From assembly GCA_934432725.1 (NCBI GenBank), contig CAKRZE010000015.1:1-62704 (forward strand): a DNA stretch of 62,704 nucleotides, written 5' to 3'. Under the pieces are notes generated by a model. That model saw only the letters and a program-made list of their open reading frames with translations, made no database searches and was not told the DNA's origin. Below are positions 54,693 to 62,704 of this stretch, piece after piece. Made by a program: the position numbers and the translations under genes. How positions within the stretch are numbered: the stretch's first letter is position 1; every line of letters starts with the position of its first letter. Source of the DNA: an uncultured Eubacteriales bacterium. GTDB taxonomy: Bacteria > Bacillota > Clostridia > Oscillospirales > CAG-272.

Positions 54693-55703
54693 TGTACGGC
54701 ACAGGTGGTCAAGGAGGGGCGTTGTCAGGTTCATCACAAGGACAGCGAAAACCGCGCCGTCCGGCTCCGGCGTAAAGTAGCGGAGCAGCATCGTCAGAAC
54801 GCCGCAGCCGACCCCGAACGCGAGCTGTCCGGGCAGAGTCCGGGGCAGGGTTTCCGGCTCCAGACCGGAAAAAACCGCAGCGAAGAGCAGCGTTCCGGCG
54901 CAGAGCTGATATGCCGCATACTTCAGCACAATCGCGTCCGAGGCGAGCTGAAGATGCGGAAACACAAGGCAGAAGACTCCCGATGCCGCAAGGAACGAGA
55001 GCGGAACAACCGGCTTTACGGTCCGGCGCAGCGCAAGATACAGGAAAACCGCCGCAAGGATCAGCGCAGAGCCTGCTCCGGCGCTCCCCGGCTTATTGCC
55101 GAGAAAAACCTCAAGAAGGGAGGTATCCGGCAGGCGTCCGCTCTTCAGAACCGTCAGGACCGTATCCTGTGTCAGAGCGGAGGCATCCGGCAGAAACGCA
55201 AACGCGGAGAGTCTGACAAAGGGCTTTGGCAGCGCGGAGAGCGCCTCGCCTCCGATCACCCAAAGAAACGCATAGCCGCAGAACGCCGGGTTGACAATAC
55301 TTTTCCCCGTCCCTCCGAACGGCTCCTTGACGGCGGCTATGGCGAAAATGCTCCCCACGGCGGGCATCCACAGCGGAACCGATGCCGGCAGCAGCAGCGC
55401 CAGCACGAGTCCCGTCATCACGGCGCGCCCGTCGGTTACCGTGACTCTGCGCCGCAGAAGCCACTCCATGGCAGCCTCGGTCCCCACACAGAACAAAACG
55501 CAAAGGAAGGCGACCGTCAGCACTCTTGCACCGTTCAGATAGACGGCAAACAGAAAGAGCGGGAGAACCGCGATCAGCGTATCCCACAAAAAGGTCCGCG
55601 GGGTGTCTCCCTGCCTAAGATACGGGGGAAGAGACGGTCTGTGCTGCTGCGCCTCCTCCGGAAAGCCGGACAGGATCGCCGGATGTTCGGAATCATTCCT
55701 CAT
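54675..55703 (-). CDS. rnfD: RnfD-like membrane subunit with altered flavin site
   Basis: A 342 aa protein with about ten membrane helices, homologous to RnfD/NqrB: GDTPRTFLWDTLIAVLPLFL, EPFGGTGKSIVNPAFCGYAF, LKSGRLPDTSLLEVFLGNKPG and the final VMNLTTPLLDHL. In normal RnfD, the sequence (S/T)GAT just before LxxLKxG carries covalently bound FMN. Here the position reads TQDT; the Thr remains but the Gly-Ala does not. The start MRNDSEHPA is chosen because it lies 13 nt after the Shine-Dalgarno hairpin. It follows rnfC by 145 nt on the same strand. Confidence 0.85.
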   Translation of the reverse strand: MRNDSEHPAILSGFPEEAQQHRPSLPPYLRQGDTPRTFLWDTLIAVLPLFLFAVYLNGARVLTVAFLCVLFCVGTEAAMEWLLRRRVTVTDGRAVMTGLVLALLLPASVPLWMPAVGSIFAIAAVKEPFGGTGKSIVNPAFCGYAFLWVIGGEALSALPKPFVRLSAFAFLPDASALTQDTVLTVLKSGRLPDTSLLEVFLGNKPGSAGAGSALILAAVFLYLALRRTVKPVVPLSFLAASGVFCLVFPHLQLASDAIVLKYAAYQLCAGTLLFAAVFSGLEPETLPRTLPGQLAFGVGCGVLTMLLRYFTPEPDGAVFAVLVMNLTTPLLDHLCRTGGGVR

Positions 55704-55716
55704 TTTTATGACCGTG

Positions 55717-55747
55717 GCTCCCGCCTGCGCGAAAGCTTCCTTTCTTA
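55717..55747 (-). promoter_or_regulatory. Hairpin between Shine-Dalgarno and rnfD start
   Basis: On the minus strand AAGAAAGGA is followed by GCTTTCGC-GCAG-GCGGGAGC (two G-T pairs) and 13 nt to the ATG. Confidence 0.6.
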
Positions 55748-55848
55748 TTTTACAGACTCCGTGCCGCGCCTTTGCAAAAAACACGGCGGGACCATACCGG
55801 ATGCAGCCGAAAAGCGTCCGGCATACATTGCGGCGCGGAAGCGGAGCC

Positions 55849-57195
55849 TTACGCCTCCCCCGCTTCTCCGGCTCTCTTCAGAATCAGTTCCCTTGCGGCT
55901 GAAAGCTCCCTTGCCAGGGGGAGGGAGGACGGACAGACATACGTACAGCAGCCGCAGCCGATGCAAAAACCTCCGTCCAGGCGCAGAAAAGCCTCCTGCA
56001 TGCCTTCCTCTCCGACAAGCTCCGCATACCGGTACAGCCGGGACGGAATCAGGCTCACCGGACAGATGTCCGTACACCTCCCGCAGCCGATGCAGGCGTC
56101 CGGAAGGCTCCGGAGCAGTCCGGACAGCCCGGATGCCTCCCCCTCCCCGCACGCCCTGCGGCTCAGGGCATATATGACCGCAGTATTTCTCCGGACCGCC
56201 GCTCCCCCGGTCCTGCCGCTCTCGGACGCGGACAGAGGGGAAAAGCCGGAGAGCAGCCGCAGCGGAACCTCCCGGGGTCCCGCCTTTTCCGCCGCATCCC
56301 GGCAGCCGGTTCCGATCCCGACCAGCAGCACAGCCGGCTTTTTGACGCAGTCTCCCGCGACCGTCAGAAGCCGGTCCGTCTGACGCTGCCCGCAGGTGCA
56401 GGCGTAATACACCGCAAGACAGGTGTCCGGCGTGAACACCGCACAGCCGTCATCTGACAGCTCCCTGCCCATAAAGCCGCCCTTTCCCGTAAGCTGCGGG
56501 ACAATCAGACGCGGATTGCATGCGGGATAGCTCCCCTTGATGCGCTCCGCCCGCAAAATCCTGGAATTCCGGACGGCGCTTCGCAGCGGACTTTTTGAAA
56601 AATCCTCCGCGGGCAGAAGCACCGTCCCCTTTCCGATGCCGAGAATGCGCAGAAGGATCTTAAAGCCTCCCGCAATTTCCTCCGGAAACGATTCCGCAAG
56701 ATACGAAAAGGTGCAGCTTCCCGGGTCCGGCTCCGCGCAGTTTAAAAAAACATCCCGGAGCTTTCCCGCGTTCCTGTCAAGAAACCGCGCAAGCGCAAGC
56801 CGGTCAGAGCCGCTTTCCGGAATTGCGGCATCGCGGATGATCCCGATCAGCTCCTGCGGGGAGACCCGCATGATTTCCTCCCGAAGAGGAGGGAGCGGCT
56901 CCTCTTCCCGCATCTCTCCGTCGCTCCGGATGATGACGGTTCCTGCCTTTGATACAGCCTCTACACGCCCCGATACGGCGGAAAGCACCGGGACAAGCTT
57001 ATCTCCGCCGCTTCTTCCGATGATCTGACCGCGCAGAACAAGGTCTCCCTCCGAAACGGAGGGAATACAACGCTCCCCGTCTGCCTCCGGCATCTCATAT
57101 GCCGCAAACGGAGAATGCTGCAGCTCCGCCGCAGCTGAGCTGTCCCACTCGCTTTTGCCGAACCGCCGGATTCCGCCGGGGAATGAATGTGTCAT
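55849..57195 (-). CDS. rnfC: RnfC-like subunit lacking the NADH/FMN motif
   Basis: A 448 aa protein with the RnfC layout: N-terminal GGI and barrel-sandwich part (FPGGIRRFG; GDLVLRGQIIGRSGG), a central Rossmann-like part, the SLBB-type region (VAGDCVKKPAVLLVGIGT), and two C-terminal 4Fe-4S clusters (CIGCGRCTDICP; CIGCGCCTYVCP). The NADH/FMN loop normally reading GxGGAGFPT is PESGSDRLALARFL, and the following AECEP is AEPDP, so electron entry from NADH looks lost. GGAGG lies 14 nt before the ATG. It heads an rnfC-rnfD transcript from its own promoter. Confidence 0.87.
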   Translation of the reverse strand: MTHSFPGGIRRFGKSEWDSSAAAELQHSPFAAYEMPEADGERCIPSVSEGDLVLRGQIIGRSGGDKLVPVLSAVSGRVEAVSKAGTVIIRSDGEMREEEPLPPLREEIMRVSPQELIGIIRDAAIPESGSDRLALARFLDRNAGKLRDVFLNCAEPDPGSCTFSYLAESFPEEIAGGFKILLRILGIGKGTVLLPAEDFSKSPLRSAVRNSRILRAERIKGSYPACNPRLIVPQLTGKGGFMGRELSDDGCAVFTPDTCLAVYYACTCGQRQTDRLLTVAGDCVKKPAVLLVGIGTGCRDAAEKAGPREVPLRLLSGFSPLSASESGRTGGAAVRRNTAVIYALSRRACGEGEASGLSGLLRSLPDACIGCGRCTDICPVSLIPSRLYRYAELVGEEGMQEAFLRLDGGFCIGCGCCTYVCPSSLPLARELSAARELILKRAGEAGEA

Positions 57196-57413
57196 GAATC
57201 GGTTTTTTGCCTCCGCAGAACGGGGGCAACCTTTCTGTTCTTTTTGATTGTCGCGGATTTGAGGAAAGCTGCGCCGCCGGACGGGAGCAAAGCATGCCGA
57301 CCGGACCGAACCGCTCTTTTCCTCCCTCTATTCTTCCGCATGCACAGCAAGCCGCCGCGCCGGGGGCTGCCAAGCCCCGGAAGACTTGCCCTGTGCAAGG
57401 CTTCCCTGTGCGT

Positions 57414-57442
57414 ATTATAACCCATCAGCCCTCAAAATTCAA
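57414..57442 (-). promoter_or_regulatory. rnfC promoter
   Basis: On the minus strand a -35 TTGAAT (57437-57442), a 17 nt spacer and a -10 TATAAT (57414-57419). It lies at the very edge of array A14 and gives a leader of about 210 nt, in which I recognise no riboswitch. Confidence 0.82.
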
Positions 57443-57449
57443 GACCAAG

Positions 57450-57990
57450 GGGAAACGTTGGGGCACTTTTTTGGAAAAAAGCTGCCCCAAACCCCTCAAA
57501 AAACTTTAAATAGGGGGGATCGGGTTTACACTTACTATGGCAACGCCGGTGAGCTATGGATTACTGCTTACTGCATGCGTTGCTTGTTGCCAATGAAGTT
57601 TGCAGGGGGACGTGGGATACGTTAGGACCCTTTTTTGAAAAAAAGGGTCCCAAACCCTCCAAAAAACTTTGATATGGGATTTTCTCACGGTGTATCCGTG
57701 AAGATATCCCGCCAATGAGGGTTGCAAACAGTTAAAACCTTTCAAAAGATGCCCCGGACGCCCCACTGTTCATCACACAAACTAACCACTTAGATTGCCG
57801 GTGCACTTTTGGGGAGATACCGCGATGAGTTATTGCTCACGACAGCAAATATCCCGTAGGGATATTTGTTAGCAACGCACGCTGAACGTTGGTTTATTGC
57901 AAGCTTCATGCGTTGCTTAGAGACGCAAGGGATATTTGTTTGCAACACCCGCTGAACTTTCGCTTATCGCAAACTCTACGTGTTGCTTGG
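57450..57990 (+). repeat. Type I-II composite array A14 (forward)
   Basis: It fills the gap between the divergent rnfC and dnaA promoters: type I units at about 57454 and 57620, junction J1 and type II units ending about 25 bp before the dnaA -35 box. The hairpin near 57845 has loop GTA instead of GCA. Confidence 0.92.
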
Positions 57991-58015
57991 TTGCTTGGAA
58001 TGTTTTGAAATTCGC

Positions 58016-58044
58016 TTGCAATCCGGGGAAAACTGTGCTATAAT
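58016..58044 (+). promoter_or_regulatory. dnaA promoter
   Basis: A -35 TTGCAA (58016-58021), a 17 nt spacer and a -10 TATAAT (58039-58044) in the context TGTGCTATAATA. No obvious DnaA box overlaps it. Confidence 0.9.
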
Positions 58045-58087
58045 AAACGGTGTAATATTATATTATATTGAAAGGAAAAAGCACGCG

Positions 58088-59542
58088 ATGGCAGACACGC
58101 AGCCGCTTCAGGAAATCCTGCAGACCGTCCTGACGCTGTTCAAGGAAAAAGAGCAATGCTCGGAAACAACAATGTCTCTCTGGTTTTCGGATGTCTCCCT
58201 CACCATGCTGACCGACAACATGGCGGTTCTGGTCAGCAAACGGGACTTTAAACGGGACATCATCAAAAGACAGTACCGGGAAAAGCTGGAGGACATTTTC
58301 GCGGAGGTGCTCGGCTTCCGGGTCGAGCTGGACATCCGATCCTCGGAGGTGCATCCGAAGGATCCGGACATGTCGGGCTTTCCCCCCGCAGCACGCACGC
58401 CGGCAAGCCGGCAGAGAGTCGAGAACGTTTCGGCTTTCCTCAATCCGGACAAGCCTTCAAAGCCCTCCTCCGATTCCGAGCCGGGCTACTACTCCGCGGA
58501 TCAGGACAAGGATTCCCCCGATCAGCAAAAGATCAGAAAAGATTATACCTTTGAAAAATTCATTGTAGGCAATTCCAATAAATTCGCGCACGCCGCCTGC
58601 CGGGCAGTCGCTGCGAATCCGGCAAGAGAATACAATCCTCTGTTCATCTACGGACCCTCGGGTCTGGGCAAAACGCATCTGCTCTATGCCATTACGGGAG
58701 AGCTGAAAAGAACGAAGCCCGACCTTGTTCCGATTTATGTCAAGGGCGAGACCTTCACCAACCAGATGATTGACAGCATCAGCCGGAACAACACGGCAGC
58801 CTTCCGCGAGGTTTACCGCAAGGCGGACATTCTTCTGATCGATGACATTCAGTTCATTGCCGGACGCGAGGCGACACAGGAGGAATTCTTCCACACCTTC
58901 AACGAGCTGTATGAGAACCGGAAGCAGATCGTCCTGACGTCCGACCGACCGCCGCACGACATCAAATCACTGGAGGAGCGGCTGGAAACCCGCTTTGAGT
59001 GGGGACTGATTGCCGATATCAAGCCACCGGACTATGAGCTGCGCACAGCCATCCTCAAAAAGAAGGCGGAATCGCTCGGCATCAGTCTCCCGGACGACGT
59101 TCTGAACTACATTGCGGAAAATCTGAAGAACAACGTCCGCCAGCTGGAGGGCGCGGTCCGGAAGGTCGGCGCACAGAGCTTCCTTGCCGGAGAGCCGATC
59201 AACATAGAGCTGACAAAGGCATGCATCGCGGACCTGATCACACCGTCCGAGCCGATTCACGTCACCGTCGATAAGATTCTGACAAACGTTTCCCGTCACT
59301 ATTCCGTCTCGGTGGAGGACCTGAAGGGAAAAAAGCGGACCCAGGACATCGCAATGGCGCGGCACATCTCCATCTACATCATCCGCACGATGACCGAAAT
59401 GTCTCTCCCGGCGATCGGAAAGGTGTTCAACCGCGACCACACCACCATCATAAATTCCCTGGAAAAGGTCGAAAATGAAATCAAGGGCAACCCCACGCTG
59501 GATATTGAGATCAAGGCGCTTCTGAAGGAAATCAAGGAATGA
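58088..59542 (+). CDS. dnaA: Chromosomal replication initiator DnaA
   Basis: The origin-binding AAA+ initiator (484 aa). Domain I covers about 1-90, a flexible linker about 91-150, and the AAA+ core has Walker A YGPSGLGKTHLL (about 188-199), Walker B LLIDDIQFIAG and the sensor regions. Domain IV ends with the DnaA-box-binding signature NRDHTTIINSLEKV. The start MADTQPLQE follows AAAGGAAAAAGCACGCG; the frame is open for 36 further codons but these overlap the promoter. The dnaA-oriC-dnaN-recF order is the classic origin layout. Confidence 0.98.
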   Translation: MADTQPLQEILQTVLTLFKEKEQCSETTMSLWFSDVSLTMLTDNMAVLVSKRDFKRDIIKRQYREKLEDIFAEVLGFRVELDIRSSEVHPKDPDMSGFPPAARTPASRQRVENVSAFLNPDKPSKPSSDSEPGYYSADQDKDSPDQQKIRKDYTFEKFIVGNSNKFAHAACRAVAANPAREYNPLFIYGPSGLGKTHLLYAITGELKRTKPDLVPIYVKGETFTNQMIDSISRNNTAAFREVYRKADILLIDDIQFIAGREATQEEFFHTFNELYENRKQIVLTSDRPPHDIKSLEERLETRFEWGLIADIKPPDYELRTAILKKKAESLGISLPDDVLNYIAENLKNNVRQLEGAVRKVGAQSFLAGEPINIELTKACIADLITPSEPIHVTVDKILTNVSRHYSVSVEDLKGKKRTQDIAMARHISIYIIRTMTEMSLPAIGKVFNRDHTTIINSLEKVENEIKGNPTLDIEIKALLKEIKE

Positions 59543-59920
59543 TCCCGGTACGAGCCTGAAACTTTTCCACAATTTCAACATGGTTTTCCACAGAGTTTTC
59601 CCCGGATTCCGGTCCTTTCTGCAATCCGTGAGATTTCCACAGCGCAAAATGCCGTTTTCAACAGCCGAATTTGAAAAGCCGCGGCAAAAAATCAGCCCGG
59701 AAAGCCAAAAAACAGGTTTTCCACAATTTCAACACCCCCTACTGCTACTACTACTGTTCTTTTTCCTTTTTCTTTCTCTTTCTCTTCCGCGCACGAAACG
59801 CACGGTGCAAAAAAAGAAGCCTGCGGGAAAAAGCCGTAAAGCAGGAAAACCGCAAAAGCTGAAAACGCTCCGCAGAAAAAATATCCCTCCCGCTCAAGGG
59901 AAGAAAGCTTGCCGATACTT
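59543..59920 (+). other. oriC: oriC in the dnaA-dnaN gap
   Basis: DnaA-box-like nonamers TTTTCCACA occur at 59563-59571, 59584-59592 and 59717-59725, with related ATTTCCACA (59633), TTTTCAACA (59655) and ATTTCAACA (59726). Directly after the last pair come a C-rich spacer and TACTGCTACTACTACTG (about 59741-59757), which matches the DnaA-trio pattern of the basal unwinding system. A pyrimidine-rich easily melted stretch (TTCTTTTTCCTTTTTCTTTC) follows. Confidence 0.88.
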
Positions 59921-61066
59921 ATGAAGATTATTTTGGACAAAGAGCTTCTGCTCTCTACAGTTACCCCGATGTCCGGCTGTGTTTCGAATAAGAATACCAT
60001 TCCCGCAACTGCCGGAATCCTGATCACCACAGAAGAAAATGCCTGTGTCCTTTCCGCATATGACCTGGAAAAGGGCATGCGCACCAAGATCGCAGCCTCG
60101 GTTCTGGAGGATGGCTCCTTCATTTTAAACGCCGTAAAGCTGCTCCAGATCGTCCGCGCCATGCCCGGACCCTCTGTGACAATCGAAATCAATCCAAAAA
60201 ACAACCAGACAACAATCTCCTCTGGTTCAGCCTCCTTTGAGTTCTCCGCCCTGCCCGGAAACGAATTTCCCGATCTGCCGTACCTTCAGGGAGACGACTG
60301 CTTTAAAATCCGCCAGTGCGAGCTGAAGGATATGATCGCAAAGACCTCCTTCGCCGTTGCGCAGAACGATCCGCGCCCCTCCTTAAACGGCGCGTTCTTC
60401 CGCATTCAGGGTCCGTCGATTACGGCGGTCGGCTGCGACGGAAACCGCCTTGCTCTGTTTGAAAAGGTCTGCAAGCTGGAAACCGCAACCGGTAAAAACC
60501 TTGCAAATCTGGACTTTATCGTCCCCGGAAAGACGCTGACCGAGATTTCCCGCCTGCTCTCCGATTCCGAGGACCCCGTGGAGCTTCAGCTGACCAGACG
60601 CCATCTGATCCTGATCCTCGGCGATTTTATCCTGTTCTCCCGTCTGATCGATCAGCAGTATGTCGAATATGAGCGGTTTATCCCGAAGCAGAGCAAGATT
60701 CATGTCCGACTGTCCTGCTCCGCCTTTACAGAGTCCCTGGAGCGCGCGATGCTTGTCACCGAGGATAAACAGCAGGGTCAGATCAAAAGCCCCGTAAAAT
60801 GCATTTTCACGGGCGATACGCTGACGGTGACCTCTGTATCGGTCGTCAGCCGCGTCAGCGATACCGTCCCCTGCGAAAAGGAGGGCGATGACCTTGAGAT
60901 CGGCTTTAACTGCCGTCTGCTGCTCGATGCTCTGCGGGCATGCGATACGGATGATATCCTGCTTTCGCTGTCCTCTCCCCTGATGAGTATGCTGATAGAG
61001 CCGGCAGAGCCTGCCCCCGACAGCCGCTTCCTCCTGCTTGCACTCCCCGTCCGCCTCGGAAAATGA
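59921..61066 (+). CDS. dnaN: DNA polymerase III sliding clamp (beta)
   Basis: The 381 aa ring-forming processivity clamp. Three clamp domains are visible (MKIILDKELLLSTVTPM; about 130 FKIRQCELKDMIAKTSFAVA; about 255 HVRLSCSAFTESLERAML), with a C-terminal LLLALPVRLGK that matches the MPMRL-type end. The ATG is chosen by homology. A TTG 12 nt upstream in frame has better spacing to AAGGGAAG and could be the real start, adding four residues. Confidence 0.97.
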   Translation: MKIILDKELLLSTVTPMSGCVSNKNTIPATAGILITTEENACVLSAYDLEKGMRTKIAASVLEDGSFILNAVKLLQIVRAMPGPSVTIEINPKNNQTTISSGSASFEFSALPGNEFPDLPYLQGDDCFKIRQCELKDMIAKTSFAVAQNDPRPSLNGAFFRIQGPSITAVGCDGNRLALFEKVCKLETATGKNLANLDFIVPGKTLTEISRLLSDSEDPVELQLTRRHLILILGDFILFSRLIDQQYVEYERFIPKQSKIHVRLSCSAFTESLERAMLVTEDKQQGQIKSPVKCIFTGDTLTVTSVSVVSRVSDTVPCEKEGDDLEIGFNCRLLLDALRACDTDDILLSLSSPLMSMLIEPAEPAPDSRFLLLALPVRLGK

Positions 61067-61082
61067 CCGGAGCTCTGCCGAT

Positions 61083-62171
61083 ATGATCTGCAAACGGGTT
61101 CTGTACCGGAATTTCAGAAACATAGAGCAGGCGGAGCTGTGCCCCTCCCCGCAGGTTACGGTCCTGCACGGCGATAACGGTCAGGGCAAAACAAACGCGC
61201 TGGAGGGAATATACCTCTTTGCGCAGGGCAGGAGCTTCCGGACCGCAAAGGAGTCCGAGCTGATCCGCTTCGGGGAACAGGACGCCTCCGTGACGCTCTT
61301 CTTCGCGGACAGAAACCGTGAGATGCAGATGAGCATCCGCTGGTCGGCTGAACGGAAAAGACGCTTCTGCCGTGTAAACGGCTATCCCGTGACGAAAATG
61401 AGCGAGCTGATCGGCTCATTCCGCGCCGTTCTCTTCGCCCCTCAGCATCTTTCCCTTGTCCGGGACGGTCCCAATGTGCGCAGAACCTTTCTGGATGTCG
61501 CAATCTCTCAGCTGGAGCCGCATTATATCGTGCTTTTGCAGCGCTTTAACCGCATTCTGGAGCAGCGCAATGCCTGTATCCGGAAAATACGCGAGACCGG
61601 CTCTCAAAAGCCGTTTCTGGAAACGGTGGAGGTGCTCTCGGAGCAGCTTGCCGAGGTCTCGGCTTTGATCTGTGAGAGACGCTGCCGCTATGTCGCACAA
61701 CTTGAGGAGCAGGTCAGACTCTTTTTCGGCGAGATGACCGGTCAGCGCGAAAAGCCTTCCCTCCGCTCCGTCCAGAACCGGTCGGAGGAGGAGTTCCTCT
61801 CTCAGCTTACCTCCCACCTTGACCGTGAGGTCCGCTACGGCGCAACACTGTTCGGCGCACATAAGGACGATGTCTCAATCCTGCTTAACGATAAGGAAGC
61901 CCGCGCCTTCGCTTCTCAGGGTCAGCAGCGGTCGCTCGCACTCGCCATGAAGCTCGCGGAGGGCGAAATCTCAAAAGATGCCTCCGGGGAGTACCCCGTC
62001 TTCCTCTTCGATGACGTTCTGAGTGAGCTGGATGAAAAAAGACGCTCCTTTCTCCTCTCCGGTATGAAGGATAGACAGGTGATCGTGACCTCCTGCGAGT
62101 CCTTCCCCTTCCCTTGCTCCCTCTGCCATGTCGAAAACGGTATGCTTCAGGAGGGATGCGGGGTACGTTAG
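61083..62171 (+). CDS. recF: DNA replication and repair protein RecF
   Basis: An SMC-like ATPase (362 aa) that directs RecOR-mediated RecA loading to gaps. Walker A GDNGQGKTNALEGIYL (30-37), LFAQGRSFRTAKESELIR, the signature FASQGQQRSLALAMKLAE and Walker B FLFDDVLSELDEKRR followed by QVIVTSC. GGAG precedes the ATG; dnaN ends 16 nt upstream. The small yaaA/S4 gene often between dnaN and recF is absent. A type I repeat starts right after the stop codon. Confidence 0.97.
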   Translation: MICKRVLYRNFRNIEQAELCPSPQVTVLHGDNGQGKTNALEGIYLFAQGRSFRTAKESELIRFGEQDASVTLFFADRNREMQMSIRWSAERKRRFCRVNGYPVTKMSELIGSFRAVLFAPQHLSLVRDGPNVRRTFLDVAISQLEPHYIVLLQRFNRILEQRNACIRKIRETGSQKPFLETVEVLSEQLAEVSALICERRCRYVAQLEEQVRLFFGEMTGQREKPSLRSVQNRSEEEFLSQLTSHLDREVRYGATLFGAHKDDVSILLNDKEARAFASQGQQRSLALAMKLAEGEISKDASGEYPVFLFDDVLSELDEKRRSFLLSGMKDRQVIVTSCESFPFPCSLCHVENGMLQEGCGVR

Positions 62172-62704
62172 GAACCTTTTTTGAGAAAAAGGTTCCTAAA
62201 ACCTCCAAAAAACTTTGAACTGGGGGCTTTTCATGGTGCAGCAATGAAGACAGCGTGCCGATGGAGTTTGCAGGGGGGTACGTTGGGGCGCTTTTTGGAA
62301 AAAAGCCGCCCCAAACCCCGCAAAAACTTTGAATAGGGAGCTTTTCATGCGCACGCCATGAAGACGGTGTGCCGTTGGGGTTTGCAAAAAGGTAAAACCT
62401 TTCAAAAGATGCCCCGGGCGCCCCGTTGTTCATCAAGCAAGCTAACTGCTTAGACCCTCGGTACACTTTTGGGGAGATACCGCGATGAGTTCCCGCTTAC
62501 AAGGGCAAATATCCCGCAGGGATATTTGTTTGCAACACCCGCTGAACTTTCGCTTATCGCAAACTCCACGTGTTGCTTGCTTACACAAGCTAACTGCTTA
62601 GACCCTCGGTGCACTTTTGGGGAGATACCGCGATGAAGTTTCAGCGCACGAAGGCAAATATCCCGGTTTTGCTTTGCAAAATGCGACTCCTTGAGGAGCA
62701 AGGG
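62163..62704 (+). repeat. Type I-II composite array A15 (forward, runs off end)
   Basis: Type I units at about 62165 and 62280 (one GGAACC, one GGGGCGC class), junction J1 (AAAACCTTTCAAAAGATGCC), then at least two type II units. The window ends inside a nested hairpin of the TTTTGC/GCAAAA plus CTCCTTGAGGAG class. Confidence 0.92.

Noticed and set aside
57196..57407. Riboswitch in the rnfC leader
   Set aside because: The 210 nt leader lacks recognisable FMN, cobalamin or other riboswitch core motifs and has no clear terminator before the start.
27933..62704. Arrays as insertion sequences or retrons
   Set aside because: No transposase, reverse transcriptase or terminal inverted repeats flanking an internal gene were found in any array.
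1..62704. tRNA, rRNA, tmRNA or RNase P RNA genes
   Set aside because: I scanned by eye for the conserved T-arm, rRNA and RNase P core sequences and saw none; a covariance-model search would be needed to be certain.

Overview
The window looks like a high-G+C member of the Clostridia (Firmicutes), probably a gut or anaerobic Oscillospirales-type bacterium. The grounds are a T-box leader in front of pheS, an SRP RNA beside dnaX, a type I dockerin on a secreted protein, Rnf-type subunits, a SleB-type hydrolase, a FtsK/SpoIIIE translocase, and a dnaA-dnaN-recF block with a Bacillus-like origin. The lineage is inferred from gene content and motifs; no database was searched.

Layout. 0-9.5 kb: pheS-pheT (minus strand, T-box controlled), then recA-recX-mnmE and a small lipoprotein, all minus. 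9.7-10.3 kb: a SLOG/YpsA-like protein. 11.6-19.1 kb (plus strand): a MurE-type ligase, an AsnB-type amidotransferase, an ATP-grasp ligase resembling D-aspartate ligase, and an arginase. Read together they suggest peptidoglycan stem-peptide and cross-bridge synthesis. 20.4-24.2 kb: a 1288-residue secreted dockerin protein with a transglutaminase-like domain. 24.8-39 kb (mostly minus): ftsK, uppP, a WecG/TagA glycosyltransferase, recR-ybaB, dnaX, SRP RNA, a SleB-type hydrolase and an S1-domain protein. 39.7-45.3 kb (plus): a Gld-like ABC cluster (ATPase, permease, GldG-like, DUF4340). 46.1-49.3 kb (plus): a D-2-hydroxyacid dehydrogenase and a YhaN-like ATPase. 50-57.2 kb (minus): DUF4317, truB, a diverged RnfA/E-like membrane protein, rnfD and rnfC. 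58.1-62.2 kb (plus): dnaA, oriC, dnaN, recF.

The most unusual property is the intergenic DNA. Left of about 27.9 kb, several gaps carry their own private tandem array (51 bp, TTTTCCACA-containing, 25 bp, 137 bp and 70/300 bp units), several of which look like amplified terminators. From 27.9 kb to the right end nearly every gap of any size is filled by one modular repeat family: tandem ~115 bp type I units (two hairpins), a short junction, then type II units (a nested multi-branched hairpin plus a GCAACGC/GCGTTGC stem-loop). Orientation frequently alternates, so that blocks of one to three genes are bracketed by near-identical inverted arrays. Stems show compensatory changes between copies. 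No transposase, integrase or cas gene is present in the window.

Two other observations stand out. Six genes have a GCTTTCGC-type hairpin placed between the Shine-Dalgarno sequence and the start codon. The Rnf-like subunits have lost the FMN/NADH motifs of RnfC and the flavinylation motif of RnfD.
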